Source: Rhodanobacter thiooxydans (GTDB lineage Bacteria > Pseudomonadota > Gammaproteobacteria > Xanthomonadales > Rhodanobacteraceae). Taken from it: a stretch of 64,000 nucleotides of DNA. The DNA is taken from contig NZ_CP088923.1 of the NCBI RefSeq assembly GCF_021545845.1, positions 930,001-994,000 on the forward strand, in the 5' to 3' direction. The position numbers were made by a program, and so were the translations under genes. The notes under the pieces were generated by a model. It had not been told where the DNA came from, did not search any database, and was given only the letters and a program-made list of their open reading frames with translations. Shown here piece by piece: positions 1-7,348 of the stretch; the first letter of the stretch is position 1; every line of letters begins with the position of its first letter.

Positions 1-185
1 ACTGGATGATCGGCATGCCGGTGGGCTGGTGGCTGGCGTTCCATCACGGCATGGGTGCGCGCGGTATGTGGATCGGCCTGATCGCCGGCCTCTCGGCGGC
101 GGCCGCGATGCTGTTCACCCGCTTCTGGCGCAGCGCCTGGCGCCAGCGCTGGCGCCGCCCCGTGCCGATGACCGCGCCAGCCTGA
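1..185 (+). CDS. MATE family efflux transporter, C-terminal end (partial)
   Basis: Only the last 60 codons are present; the frame is open from the left edge (codon phase begins at base 3) to a TGA at 183-185. The visible part shows hydrophobic segments with GMPVGWWLAF and GMGARGMWIGL and a basic tail after FTRFWR, the layout of the final helices of MATE/NorM inner-membrane exporters, which expel drugs and toxins using Na+ or H+ gradients. The assignment rests on this short tail, so another polytopic exporter remains possible. sppA follows 40 bp downstream on the same strand. Confidence 0.6.
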   Translation, partial: WMIGMPVGWWLAFHHGMGARGMWIGLIAGLSAAAAMLFTRFWRSAWRQRWRRPVPMTAPA

Positions 186-225
186 GCGGCTACGCTTACC
201 CCGACGATTCCGGATACCTGCCGAC

Positions 226-2106
226 ATGACGCTTCCCCCGCCGCCACCGCCCCGCCGCAACGGCTTCTGGGCCTTCCTGCGCACGCTCGGGCGCGGCATC
301 AACCTGCTGCGGCTGGTGATCCTCAACCTGGTGTTCTTCGGCGTGCTGGGCGTGCTGCTGTTGCTGCTGGCCGCGGGCGTGCTGGGCAGCCGCAGCGCGC
401 GCACGGTGCAGGACGCCAGCGTGCTGGTGCTCCGGCCGCAGGGCCAGCTGGTCGAGCAGTACAGCATCGACCCGCTGCAGCGCGCGCTGGCCGGCCTGTC
501 CGGCGAACAGCCCAGGCAGGTACAGCTGCGCGATCTGGTCGACGCGATCGACGCGGCGGCGAAGGACCAGCGGATCAGCCGCATCCTGCTGCTGCCGGAC
601 CAGCTGCAGGGCGGCGGCTTTGCCGCGCTGCGCGAGGTCGGTGCGGCGCTGGACCGTTTCCGCGCCGCGGGCAAGCCGGTGGTGGCCTGGGCGGTGAACC
701 TGGACCAGGGCCAGTACTACCTGGCCGCGCATGCCGACCGCCTGCTGGTCGACCCGCAGGGCGGCGTGATGATCACCGGGCTGGCCAACTACCGGCTGTT
801 CTACAAGGACCTGCTGGACAAGCTCGGCGTCGACGTGCACCTGTTCCGCGTGGGCGAGTTCAAGAGCGCGGCCGAGCCGTACATCCTCGACCACGCCTCG
901 GCCGAGGCGAAGCAGGCCGACAGCTACTGGATGGGTGGCCTGTGGAACGGCTGGGTCGACGAGGTGGCGGCCATGCGCAAGCTGGACCCGGCCACGCTGC
1001 GCGACGACATCGACAACCTGCCACAACACATCGCCAGCACCCAGGGCAACCTGGCCCAGCTGGCGTTGCAGCAGCACCTGGTCGACGGCCTGGCCACCCG
1101 CGCCGAGCTGATCGCGATGATGCGCAAGGAAGGCGTCCCGGCCGACCGGAAAGGCCACAGCTTCCGCCAGGTCGACTTTGCCCGTTACGCGGCCGCTCTA
1201 CCGCACGACGCCGAAGCGTTCGCGCCGGGCGTGGCGATCGTGGTGGCCGAGGGCGAGATCGCCGGCGGCAAGCGTGGGGCCGGCTCGGTCGGCGGTGAAT
1301 CCACCGCGGCGCTGATCCGCGAGGCGCGCGAGGACCGCAAGACCCGCGCGCTGGTGCTGCGGGTCAACTCGCCCGGCGGCGAGGTGTACGCGGCCGAGCA
1401 GATCCGCCGCGAGATCGAGCTGACCCGCAGCGCGGGCATCCCGGTGGTGGTGTCGATGGGCGACGTGGCGGCCAGCGGCGGCTACTGGATCGCGATGAAC
1501 GCGAACCGCATCTATGCCGAACCGAACACCATCACCGGCTCGATCGGCATCTTCGGCATGTACTACACGGTGCCGAACACGCTGGCCAAGCTCGGCATCA
1601 AGAGCGATGGCGTCGGCACCGGCCCGCTGGCCGGCGCGTTCGACATCAGCCGCCCGCTCGACCCGAAGGTCGGCGCGGTGATCCAGGCGATCATCGACAA
1701 GGGCTACCGCGACTTCGTCGGCAACGTGGCCAAGGCACGCGGCAAGAGCTACGGGGCGATCGACACGATCGCGCAGGGCCGGGTGTGGACCGGCCGGCAG
1801 GCGCTCGCGCGCGGCCTGGTCGACCAGCTCGGCGGGTTGCAGGACGCGGTCGCCGACGCGGCCAGCCTGGCCAAGCTCAGCAAGGGCTATCCGGTGCGCT
1901 ATGTGGAAGCGCCGCTGGGCGGCTTCGAGCGCTTCCTGGTCGGACTCAACCAGAACGCGGCCATGCACGTGCTGCAGTCGTGGGGCGTGCGCCTGCCGGA
2001 CTGGTTCGCCCAGCTGCCGGCGCTGGCGCCGGAACTCGAACTGCTGCGCCACGCGAAGGCGGGCACGCCGAACATCTACGCGGACTGCCTGTGCCGCCCG
2101 CGCTAG
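226..2106 (+). CDS. sppA: signal peptide peptidase SppA, 67K type
   Basis: Inner-membrane serine protease of 626 residues that degrades cleaved signal peptides; the length fits the long double-domain form found in E. coli. One membrane anchor spans about residues 28-52, and the rest faces the periplasm. The Ser/Lys dyad is visible: the general-base lysine is K213 in GEFKSAAEPY of the N-terminal repeat, and the nucleophile is S417 in DVAASGGYW of the C-terminal repeat, preceded by the NSPGG oxyanion-type motif near 381-385. The N-terminus is proline-rich (PPPPPP), which is unremarkable. The TAG stop lies in a short match to a dispersed inverted repeat (see 2104-2126). Confidence 0.93.
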   Translation: MTLPPPPPPRRNGFWAFLRTLGRGINLLRLVILNLVFFGVLGVLLLLLAAGVLGSRSARTVQDASVLVLRPQGQLVEQYSIDPLQRALAGLSGEQPRQVQLRDLVDAIDAAAKDQRISRILLLPDQLQGGGFAALREVGAALDRFRAAGKPVVAWAVNLDQGQYYLAAHADRLLVDPQGGVMITGLANYRLFYKDLLDKLGVDVHLFRVGEFKSAAEPYILDHASAEAKQADSYWMGGLWNGWVDEVAAMRKLDPATLRDDIDNLPQHIASTQGNLAQLALQQHLVDGLATRAELIAMMRKEGVPADRKGHSFRQVDFARYAAALPHDAEAFAPGVAIVVAEGEIAGGKRGAGSVGGESTAALIREAREDRKTRALVLRVNSPGGEVYAAEQIRREIELTRSAGIPVVVSMGDVAASGGYWIAMNANRIYAEPNTITGSIGIFGMYYTVPNTLAKLGIKSDGVGTGPLAGAFDISRPLDPKVGAVIQAIIDKGYRDFVGNVAKARGKSYGAIDTIAQGRVWTGRQALARGLVDQLGGLQDAVADAASLAKLSKGYPVRYVEAPLGGFERFLVGLNQNAAMHVLQSWGVRLPDWFAQLPALAPELELLRHAKAGTPNIYADCLCRPR

Positions 2107-2126
2107 CAGCGTGGGCGGTGGAAACG
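2104..2126. repeat. half copy of the TAG-ended inverted repeat, on the sppA stop codon
   Basis: The sppA stop codon TAG is followed by GCGTGGGCGGTGGAAAC, which matches the terminal repeat of the 166-bp element at 43236-43401 (TAG, then AACGTGGGCGGTAGAAAC) with a few differences. No partner in inverted orientation was seen nearby, so this is a solo or decayed end. Confidence 0.5.
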
Positions 2127-2212
2127 TTCGTGGCGAAAAGGCCTCTGCAGGAGTCCATCCCTGGAGCCAGTCGGTGGCAGGCTCCGCGGGCGATGCCGTT
2201 CGTTACAGCATC

Positions 2213-2283
2213 GTAGGGCGGGCACTGCCCGCCGCTCCTGGCGCGGATCGTGGAAGAGCTGGCGGGCCGTGCCCGCCTCTACG
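2213..2283. repeat. REP-like inverted pair (GTAGGGCGGGC type)
   Basis: Two REP-like units in inverted orientation lie in the 200-bp gap between sppA and the small lipoprotein. The left unit is GTAGGGCGGGCACTGCCCGC, itself a hairpin, and the right unit is GGCGGGCCGTGCCCGCC followed by TCTACG. A second pair of the same type is at 59737-59804. The rest of 2107-2306 holds no gene; 2141-2210 looks like degenerate repeat sequence. Confidence 0.65.
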
Positions 2284-2306
2284 AAGAGCTGTTGTGCACG
2301 AGGGGC

Positions 2307-2513
2307 CTATTGCGTTTGCGCCTCGATCTGCTTGCGCTGTTCCTCGGCCTGCTGGTCGACCGTCTTCTGCACGTCCTTGGCGCGCTGTTCGGCCTTCTTC
2401 ATCTCGTCGAACGGCGTGGCCACCTGTTGCGCGGGCTTGGCCTGCGGCTCCGGCGGTTTGCCGGAGCAGGCGGCGAGGGCGAGGACGCAAAGCAGGGGCG
2501 GCAGCAGCTTCAT
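2307..2513 (-). CDS. small secreted lipoprotein
   Basis: A 68-residue protein with a lipoprotein signal peptide (lipobox LAAC, lipidated Cys at residue 16). The mature part has a short proline-rich linker (KPPEPQAKP), then a charged Glu/Lys/Gln-rich helix from about residue 35 to the end, likely a coiled coil. The start at 2513 was chosen because it begins directly with the signal peptide; the frame extends upstream but without signal-like sequence. It converges with sppA and diverges from the SDR gene. I recognise no named family; a small outer-membrane-anchored accessory protein is an inference. Confidence 0.7.
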   Translation of the reverse strand: MKLLPPLLCVLALAACSGKPPEPQAKPAQQVATPFDEMKKAEQRAKDVQKTVDQQAEEQRKQIEAQTQ

Positions 2514-2621
2514 GGCGGTTCTCGTGGGGAATCGGCGGCGCCGAGTGTCCCGCCGCGGCGGCCCGGCTGGCAAGGCACCGCGGGCTATGCGGAGGTATTG
2601 GGCAGGCTCTAAGCTGCGCCC

Positions 2622-3404
2622 ATGAACAGCCGCCTCGACGCCTGGCAACTGCATGGCCACACCGCCCTGATCACCGGCGCCAGCAAGGGCATCGGCTACG
2701 CCACCGCGCGCGAGCTGGCCGGGCTGGGCGCCGACCTGCTGCTGGTGGCGCGCGACGAGGATTATCTCGAACAGGTGCGGGTGGAGCTGGCCGACGAGTT
2801 CGCCGGCGTCGAGGTGCTGGCGTTCGGCGCGGACCTGACCGAGGCGGAGGACCGCCTGGCGGTGTTCGACTGGATCGCCGACCTCGGCGCGCCGGTGTCG
2901 CTGCTGGTCAACAACGCTGGCGGCAACCAGCCCGGGGCCACGCTGGACTACCGCGAGGACGACTACCGCGCGATCTTCGAGCAGAACCTGTTCTCCGCCT
3001 TCGAAATGTGCCGGCTGGCGCATCCGCAGCTGGTGCAGCACGCGAACGCGGCGATCGTCAACGTCGGTTCGGTCTCCGGCATCACCCACGTGCGCACCGG
3101 TTCGCCCTACGGCATGAGCAAGGCGGCGCTGCACCAGCTCACCCGCAACCTGGCCGCCGAATGGGCGGTGGACGGCATCCGCGTCAACGCGGTGGCGCCG
3201 TGGTACATCCGCACCCAGCGCACCGATCCGGCGCTGGCCGATGCCGACTACCTGGACGAGGTGCTCGAGCGCACCCCGTTGGAGCGCATCGGCGAGCCGG
3301 AGGAAGTGGCCGCGGCGATCGCCTTCCTGTGCCTGCCGGCGGCCAGCTACATCACTGGCCAGGTGCTGGCGGTGGACGGCGGGTTCCTGAACTACGGCTT
3401 CTGA
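2622..3404 (+). CDS. SDR family NAD(P)-dependent oxidoreductase
   Basis: Classical short-chain dehydrogenase of 260 residues, the usual length. The cofactor-binding glycine motif is TGASKGIG (18-25), followed by NNAGG (97-101), the active-site serine S150 and the catalytic pair Y163/K167 in YGMSK. The C-terminal [13 protein letters not shown] is the standard family ending. Overall it resembles the tropinone-reductase-like branch, whose substrates are varied, so the substrate cannot be told. The stop codon TGA is also the first triplet of the hairpin of the dispersed repeat at 3402-3570. Confidence 0.9.
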   Translation: MNSRLDAWQLHGHTALITGASKGIGYATARELAGLGADLLLVARDEDYLEQVRVELADEFAGVEVLAFGADLTEAEDRLAVFDWIADLGAPVSLLVNNAGGNQPGATLDYREDDYRAIFEQNLFSAFEMCRLAHPQLVQHANAAIVNVGSVSGITHVRTGSPYGMSKAALHQLTRNLAAEWAVDGIRVNAVAPWYIRTQRTDPALADADYLDEVLERTPLERIGEPEEVAAAIAFLCLPAASYITGQVLAVDGGFLNYGF

Positions 3405-3570
3405 GCGGTTGTGATTTTTTCAACCTCTCAGGCTGGCCACGGCGAGGGCATGGCGAGGGTATGGATGCCCGAGTTGAGGCAACGCAGGAGCAGTTGCCCG
3501 AGGGCCGGGCGTGTACCGGACTCGCGATCGAAGAAAACCACAGGATGTGGTTTTCTTCACAAGCTCTGAG
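3402..3570. repeat. stop-codon hairpin element, copy A
   Basis: This 169-bp copy begins with the SDR stop codon: TGAGCGGTTG (3402-3411) pairs with CAACCTCTCA (3421-3430) around a TGATTTTTT loop, with one mismatch. It continues with one module containing GAGTTGAGGCAACGCAGGAG and ends with the hairpin GAAGAAAACCACA / TGTGGTTTTCTTC followed by CACAAGCTCTGAG. Copies B, C and D are at 6736, 36462 and 34269. The right end has been hit by the insertion sequence at 3570. Confidence 0.85.
3567..3569. repeat. target-site duplication TGA, left
   Basis: TGA directly before the left inverted repeat of the IS, matched by TGA at 4786-4788. The repeated triplet belongs to the right terminus of repeat copy A. 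Confidence 0.65.
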
Positions 3571-4785
3571 AGGGTGTCGACAAAATAAAAATAGGCTGCG
3601 AACATGCCGTAAACAGGCACTTTGGGCGGGTTTGAATGAGCAAGACCGAGGCGACGCCGGTGAAACGAGGGCGCAAGCCGAGCCTGAACGCAGGGCATGT
3701 CACCGCCTTGCGTACCATCGTGAAGGCATCGCCGCACGCGACCTTGGACGAGGTGACCGGCGCGTTGCGTGAGCAAACGAAGGTCAAGGTCTGTTCGGCC
3801 ACGGTGCGCAAGGCGCTGCGGCAGGCCGGTATCCACAAGGCGAAGCCTGCCATCGCCAAGCCGGAACCCACGCCGGCGGATGGTGCACCCCAACGCTATG
3901 GCTATACGGCAAGGCATCGGCGCAAGGAAGGTGCCAGCGGCATGAACACCGACCTGACCGACGCGGAATGGGCGTGGGTGGCTGACTTGTTCGAGCGCGA
4001 TGGCGGGCAGGGGCGGCCCGTAAGCTATGCGCGCAAACGCGTCGTCGACGCCTGTTGTTATGTGGTGCGCACGGGGTGCGCCTGGCGCTTGCTGCCCAAG
4101 AGCTTCCCGCCGTGGGCCAGTGTCCACAAGACGTTCAGCCGCTGGGCGAAGGCCGGTTTGTTCGAAGCCATGCATGATCGTCTGCGCGCCCAGTGGCGGG
4201 AACGCGAAGGCCGCAAGCCCGAGCCCACGGCCGGCGTGATCGACGCACAAAGCAACCGCAGCAGCGCGCAAGGCGGCATGACTGGACGCGACGCCGGCAA
4301 GAAGGTCAAGGGTCGCAAACGCCACCTGTTGGTGGACACGCTCGGGTGGTTGTTGGCGGTGAGCGTGACCGCCGCCAGTGTGCAGGATCGCGATGCCGCG
4401 CCCGCCGTTGTGGATCAAGCCGTTGCCAAGGTTCCTGGACTGCTCAAGCTCTATGCCGACGGCGCCTACGCCGGCAAGTGCAAGGAAGGCATCGAGGCCG
4501 CGCACCCGAGCTTGAAGGTCGAGATCGTTCGCCACCCGCAAAACCGCAACACGGGATCGTGGCAGGGTGCACAGCTTCCGCTACTGCCCGACCCCGTGGC
4601 CAAAGGCTTCGTCGTCCTTGCCAAACGCTGGGTTGTTGAGCGCACCCATGCCTGGAACGAGCGCGCCCGGCGACTGATGGTGCACCATGATCGCTCCGCA
4701 TGGGCGCCGGTGGCTTGGGTCTGGTTAGTCGAAGCGCGTATCCCCGCCACTAGACTCGCAAGCTGATTGTTTTGTCGACACCCTC
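3570..4785 (+). mobile_element. IS5-family insertion sequence (IS1031-like)
   Basis: A 1216-bp element with inverted ends GAGGGTGTCGACAAAA at 3570 and its complement ending at 4785. It is flanked by TGA at 3567-3569 and 4786-4788, consistent with the 3-bp TNA duplication of the IS1031 group (a reading as a 5-bp CTGAG duplication is also possible). Excising it restores CACAAGCTCTGAG, the normal right end of repeat copy A. It carries one intact transposase. Confidence 0.88.
3636..4766 (+). CDS. IS5-family transposase with N-terminal HTH domain
   Basis: A 376-residue DDE transposase that is intact and probably active. Residues 105-340 form the standard IS5-type core: a start-like LTDAEWAWVADLFE region, then catalytic D203 (GVIDAQS), D275 (YADGAYAG) and E335 (RWVVERTHAW). 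Residues 1-70 add a helix-turn-helix region (RGRKPSLNAGHVTALR through SATVRKALRQAGIHK) resembling IS630-type DNA-binding domains, joined by a linker rich in Ala, Pro and Lys. Many IS5 transposases would begin at M103 here, so an internal start could give a shorter form. The start used is 66 bp inside the left end of the element. Confidence 0.9.
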   Translation: MSKTEATPVKRGRKPSLNAGHVTALRTIVKASPHATLDEVTGALREQTKVKVCSATVRKALRQAGIHKAKPAIAKPEPTPADGAPQRYGYTARHRRKEGASGMNTDLTDAEWAWVADLFERDGGQGRPVSYARKRVVDACCYVVRTGCAWRLLPKSFPPWASVHKTFSRWAKAGLFEAMHDRLRAQWREREGRKPEPTAGVIDAQSNRSSAQGGMTGRDAGKKVKGRKRHLLVDTLGWLLAVSVTAASVQDRDAAPAVVDQAVAKVPGLLKLYADGAYAGKCKEGIEAAHPSLKVEIVRHPQNRNTGSWQGAQLPLLPDPVAKGFVVLAKRWVVERTHAWNERARRLMVHHDRSAWAPVAWVWLVEARIPATRLAS

Positions 4786-4797
4786 TGAGCGGCTGCC

Positions 4798-5742
4798 TCA
4801 GAACTCGGCCTCGTGCTCCTCGGCGGCAAAGCCGACGGTCACCGCGCCTTCGCCCACGTTGACCATGCCGGTGATGCTCATCGGCGCCGCCATCAGTTCG
4901 ACGCCGCATTCCGCACAGGCCTGGCGCAGCTCGGTATAGCCCGGCAAGTGGGGCAGCATCTCCAGGTCGCCGCCATAGCTGACGCAGACCACCGGCACCA
5001 GCAGGCCAGCGCGCACCCGCCGCGCCACGTAGCCGAACAGTGCCTCTGCGCCCTGGTCGAAACCGCGCACCTTGCCGACCGGGCTGGTCTCGCCGCGGAA
5101 GCAGCGCAGGATGGGCTTGATGTCCAGCGCGGTGCCCACCATCGCGCTGAGCAGGCTGACGCTGCGGTCGCCGCGCTTCTTGATGCGGTTGCGCAGGTGA
5201 ATCAGGTCGCGCGGCAGCATGTAGCCGTAGCTGTGGTTGGCGATGTGCACCAGGCGTTCGCGGATCGTCGACGGCGGCTCGTTGGCGGCGATCAGCCGGG
5301 CCGCTTCGCAAACGGCTGGGGCGGCGCCGGTGAAGACGTTGCCGGTGTCCACCACGCGCATCATGAACGGACCGGTCACGCCGGCCTTCTCGCGCACCTG
5401 GCGGTAGTTCTTCAGGATCGCGAAGCTGGCCCTGTTGACGTTCTCGTTGATCGGGCTGCGGGTGGCGGTGATGGTCAGGCAGAACACGCAATCCTGCTCC
5501 AGCACCAGCTTTTCCAGGAACAGCTTCTGCACCTCTTCCACCGGGCAGGGCTCGGTCTCCGCCGAGTGGCTGCGGTGGCCCAGGCGGCGGTCGATGAAGC
5601 GCTGGATCTCGGCCGCGTTGCGGTCGTCCATGAAGACCTCGCCGTCCAGCCGCACGGTAATCGGCATGATCGCGACACGGTGCTCCTGCAGGAATTCCTG
5701 CGGCAGGTCGCAGGATGCATCGATTGCCAGGCCCATCCTCAT
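4798..5742 (-). CDS. DegV family protein (fatty-acid binding)
   Basis: A 314-residue cytoplasmic protein of the DegV fold, which binds a fatty acid and in Gram-positive bacteria presents it to fatty-acid kinase (FakB role). Visible family features are the opening GLAIDASCDLP, a conserved hydroxyl/Thr region around LTITATRSP (about 92-100), VVDTGNVFTGAAP and a final VNVGEGAVTVGF. No FakA-like kinase is nearby, so the partner is unknown. It is convergent with the SDR gene, with repeat A and the IS in between, and divergent from the AMP nucleosidase gene. Confidence 0.85.
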   Translation of the reverse strand: MRMGLAIDASCDLPQEFLQEHRVAIMPITVRLDGEVFMDDRNAAEIQRFIDRRLGHRSHSAETEPCPVEEVQKLFLEKLVLEQDCVFCLTITATRSPINENVNRASFAILKNYRQVREKAGVTGPFMMRVVDTGNVFTGAAPAVCEAARLIAANEPPSTIRERLVHIANHSYGYMLPRDLIHLRNRIKKRGDRSVSLLSAMVGTALDIKPILRCFRGETSPVGKVRGFDQGAEALFGYVARRVRAGLLVPVVCVSYGGDLEMLPHLPGYTELRQACAECGVELMAAPMSITGMVNVGEGAVTVGFAAEEHEAEF

Positions 5743-5946
5743 CGCGTGACCCCCCGATCATCAATGGCAGGGGAAACATAGCATGGTGGCTGCTGTAGCG
5801 GCATTCGCCGATGGTCGCGCGCGGTGGCACGCCGGTGCGGCAGCGTCGTCGCCGGGTGCGTGCGAACAGGCTCTAAGATGGCGCGACTGATCTGGCATCC
5901 CGCCGGCGTGGCGTCGCCGGCAACCCCACCGGGCATCGCTTCACTC

Positions 5947-6738
5947 ATGAAAAGCAAACAGGAAATCGTCTCCAACTGGCTGCCGCGCTACACCGGCGTG
6001 CCGCTCGAGCAGTTCGGCGAGCACATCCTGCTGACCAACTTCGGCCACTACGTGGAGTTGTTCGCGCAATGGCACGGCGTGGAGGTACAGGGGCGCGACC
6101 GGCCGATGCCGAGCGCCACCGCCGACGGCATCACCCTGATCAACTTCGGCATGGGCAGCCCCAACGCCGCCACCATGATGGACCTGCTCAGCGCGATCGG
6201 ACCGAAGGCCGCGCTGTTCCTCGGCAAGTGCGGCGGGGTCAAGAAGAAGAATCAGCTCGGCGACCTGGTGCTGCCGATCGCGGCGATCCGCGGCGAGGGC
6301 ACCAGCAACGACTACCTGCTGCCGGAGGTGCCGGCGTTGCCGGCGTTCCAGCTGCAGCGCGCGGTCTCCACCATGATCCGCGACCTCGGCCACGACTACT
6401 GGACCGGCACGGTGTACACCACCAACCGGCGCGTGTGGGAGCACGACGAGGCGTTCAAGGACTACCTGCGGCGTACCCGCTGCATGGCGGTGGACATGGA
6501 AACCGCGACCATCTTCGCCGCCGGCTTCGCCAACCGCATCCCGTGCGGCGCGCTGCTGCTGGTTTCCGACCAGCCGATGATCCCGGAAGGCGTGAAGACC
6601 GAGGCCAGCGACCGCCGGATCACCTCGGCATTCGTCGAGGCGCATATCCGCATCGGCATCGAGGCACTCAAATTGGTGCGCCGCAACGGCCGCAGCGTGA
6701 AGCACCTGCGTTTCGAGGCCGAGGCGGAGACGGACTGA
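5947..6738 (+). CDS. amn: AMP nucleosidase, short form
   Basis: Predicted to hydrolyse AMP to adenine and ribose 5-phosphate in purine salvage. The 263-residue protein is a PNP/UDP-phosphorylase-fold enzyme without the N-terminal domain of the longer E. coli Amn. Family signs are INFGMGSPNAATMMDLL, GKCGGVKKKNQLGDLVLP and the catalytic-type MAVDMETATIFA stretch. The start at 5947 begins with MKSKQEIVSNW, as in short AMP nucleosidases; in-frame ATGs at 5824 and 5878 would add arginine- and proline-rich residues that look non-coding. The TGA stop is the first triplet of repeat copy B. Confidence 0.85.
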   Translation: MKSKQEIVSNWLPRYTGVPLEQFGEHILLTNFGHYVELFAQWHGVEVQGRDRPMPSATADGITLINFGMGSPNAATMMDLLSAIGPKAALFLGKCGGVKKKNQLGDLVLPIAAIRGEGTSNDYLLPEVPALPAFQLQRAVSTMIRDLGHDYWTGTVYTTNRRVWEHDEAFKDYLRRTRCMAVDMETATIFAAGFANRIPCGALLLVSDQPMIPEGVKTEASDRRITSAFVEAHIRIGIEALKLVRRNGRSVKHLRFEAEAETD

Positions 6739-6986
6739 GAGGTTGTGATTTTTTCAACCTCTCAGACCGGCCACCGCGAGGGCATGGCGAGGGCATGGAT
6801 GCCCGAGTTGAGGCAACGCAGGAGCAGTTGCCCGATGCCCGAGTTGAGGCAACGCAGGAGCAGTTGCCCGCTGGCCGGACATGAAACAGTCACGCCAGTG
6901 ACTGTTTCATGTGACCGAGTCCGGGCGCGTACCGGACTCGCGATCAAAGAAAACCACAGGATGTGGTTTTCTTCACAAGCTCTGAG
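6736..6986. repeat. stop-codon hairpin element, copy B (full length)
   Basis: This 251-bp copy is the most complete. It starts with the amn stop codon in a perfect 10-bp hairpin (TGAGAGGTTG / CAACCTCTCA, loop TGATTTTTT). Next come two 36-bp units (6799-6870), a perfect 15-bp stem at 6879-6893/6898-6912 (ACATGAAACAGTCAC), a 9-bp stem CGAGTCCGG/CCGGACTCG at 6916-6940, and the final AGAAAACCACA/TGTGGTTTTCT hairpin at 6948-6972, ending CACAAGCTCTGAG. Unlike the other copies it lies between two genes on the same strand. Confidence 0.9.
6799..6870. repeat. two 36-bp tandem units inside repeat copy B
   Basis: Two identical 36-bp units (6799-6834 and 6835-6870) begin ATGCCCGAGTTGAGGCAACG. Each has a short internal inverted repeat GGCAAC/GTTGCC. 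Copy C at 36462 also has two units, with slight differences in the second; copy A has one. Confidence 0.9.
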
Positions 6987-7083
6987 CCCATCGGACGCCG
7001 CGGGGCTCGCGTGGAATCGCGTGGCCACCGCTATCGGGGGCGGATCCGGCACAAAACGCAAGAAGTTTCGTGTTTTGAAATAG

Positions 7084-7111
7084 TTGACAAGATGTAAACA
7101 CCGCGTAATAC
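7084..7111 (+). promoter_or_regulatory. sigma-70 type promoter of the TonB receptor gene
   Basis: A perfect -35 box TTGACA (7084-7089) is followed after 16 bp by TAATAC (7106-7111), five of six matches if read as a TATAAT variant with shifted bases. The surroundings are AT-richer than the rest of the window. Transcription would start near 7118 and leave a leader of about 230 nt. The stretch 6987-7083 between repeat B and this promoter holds no gene. Confidence 0.7.
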
Positions 7112-7117
7112 AGTAGC

Positions 7118-7348
7118 CGTCGGAACGCCGGCTGCATCGGCCGAACCGCGGGACGCGTGGACGACCACCAAGCCGCCTCGGCAAGGTCTGCCAGTGATGC
7201 AAGCTCGCACAGAGTGTTATTTGCCTGTTAGTATCGGCCCGGTCTGGGTTCCCCGGGTCAGGGGTTCGGCAACCCGGTCGGATGGTGTTTCGGGGCAGGA
7301 CTCATGCAGATTCCGGCTTACGACAAAAATTAATCGGAGGGTGTTTTC
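7118..7348 (+). other. long 5' leader of the TonB receptor mRNA
   Basis: About 230 nt without a gene. It contains overlapping short inverted repeats, CCGGGT (7253-7258) with ACCCGG (7272-7277) and the tighter GGGTT-CGGC-AACCC inside it, which cannot form at the same time. A good Shine-Dalgarno GGAGG lies at 7336-7340, eight bases before the ATG. No recognised riboswitch consensus was seen. Confidence 0.4.

Noticed and set aside
3944..4766. IS transposase starting at the internal methionine M103 only
   Set aside because: The upstream 102 codons are open, HTH-like and begin close to the left end of the element, so the longer protein is more likely, although a second internal start is not excluded.
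6799..6870. Possible CRISPR-like array
   Set aside because: The 36-bp units are directly adjacent without spacers, occur as part of a dispersed element in several places and have no cas genes nearby.
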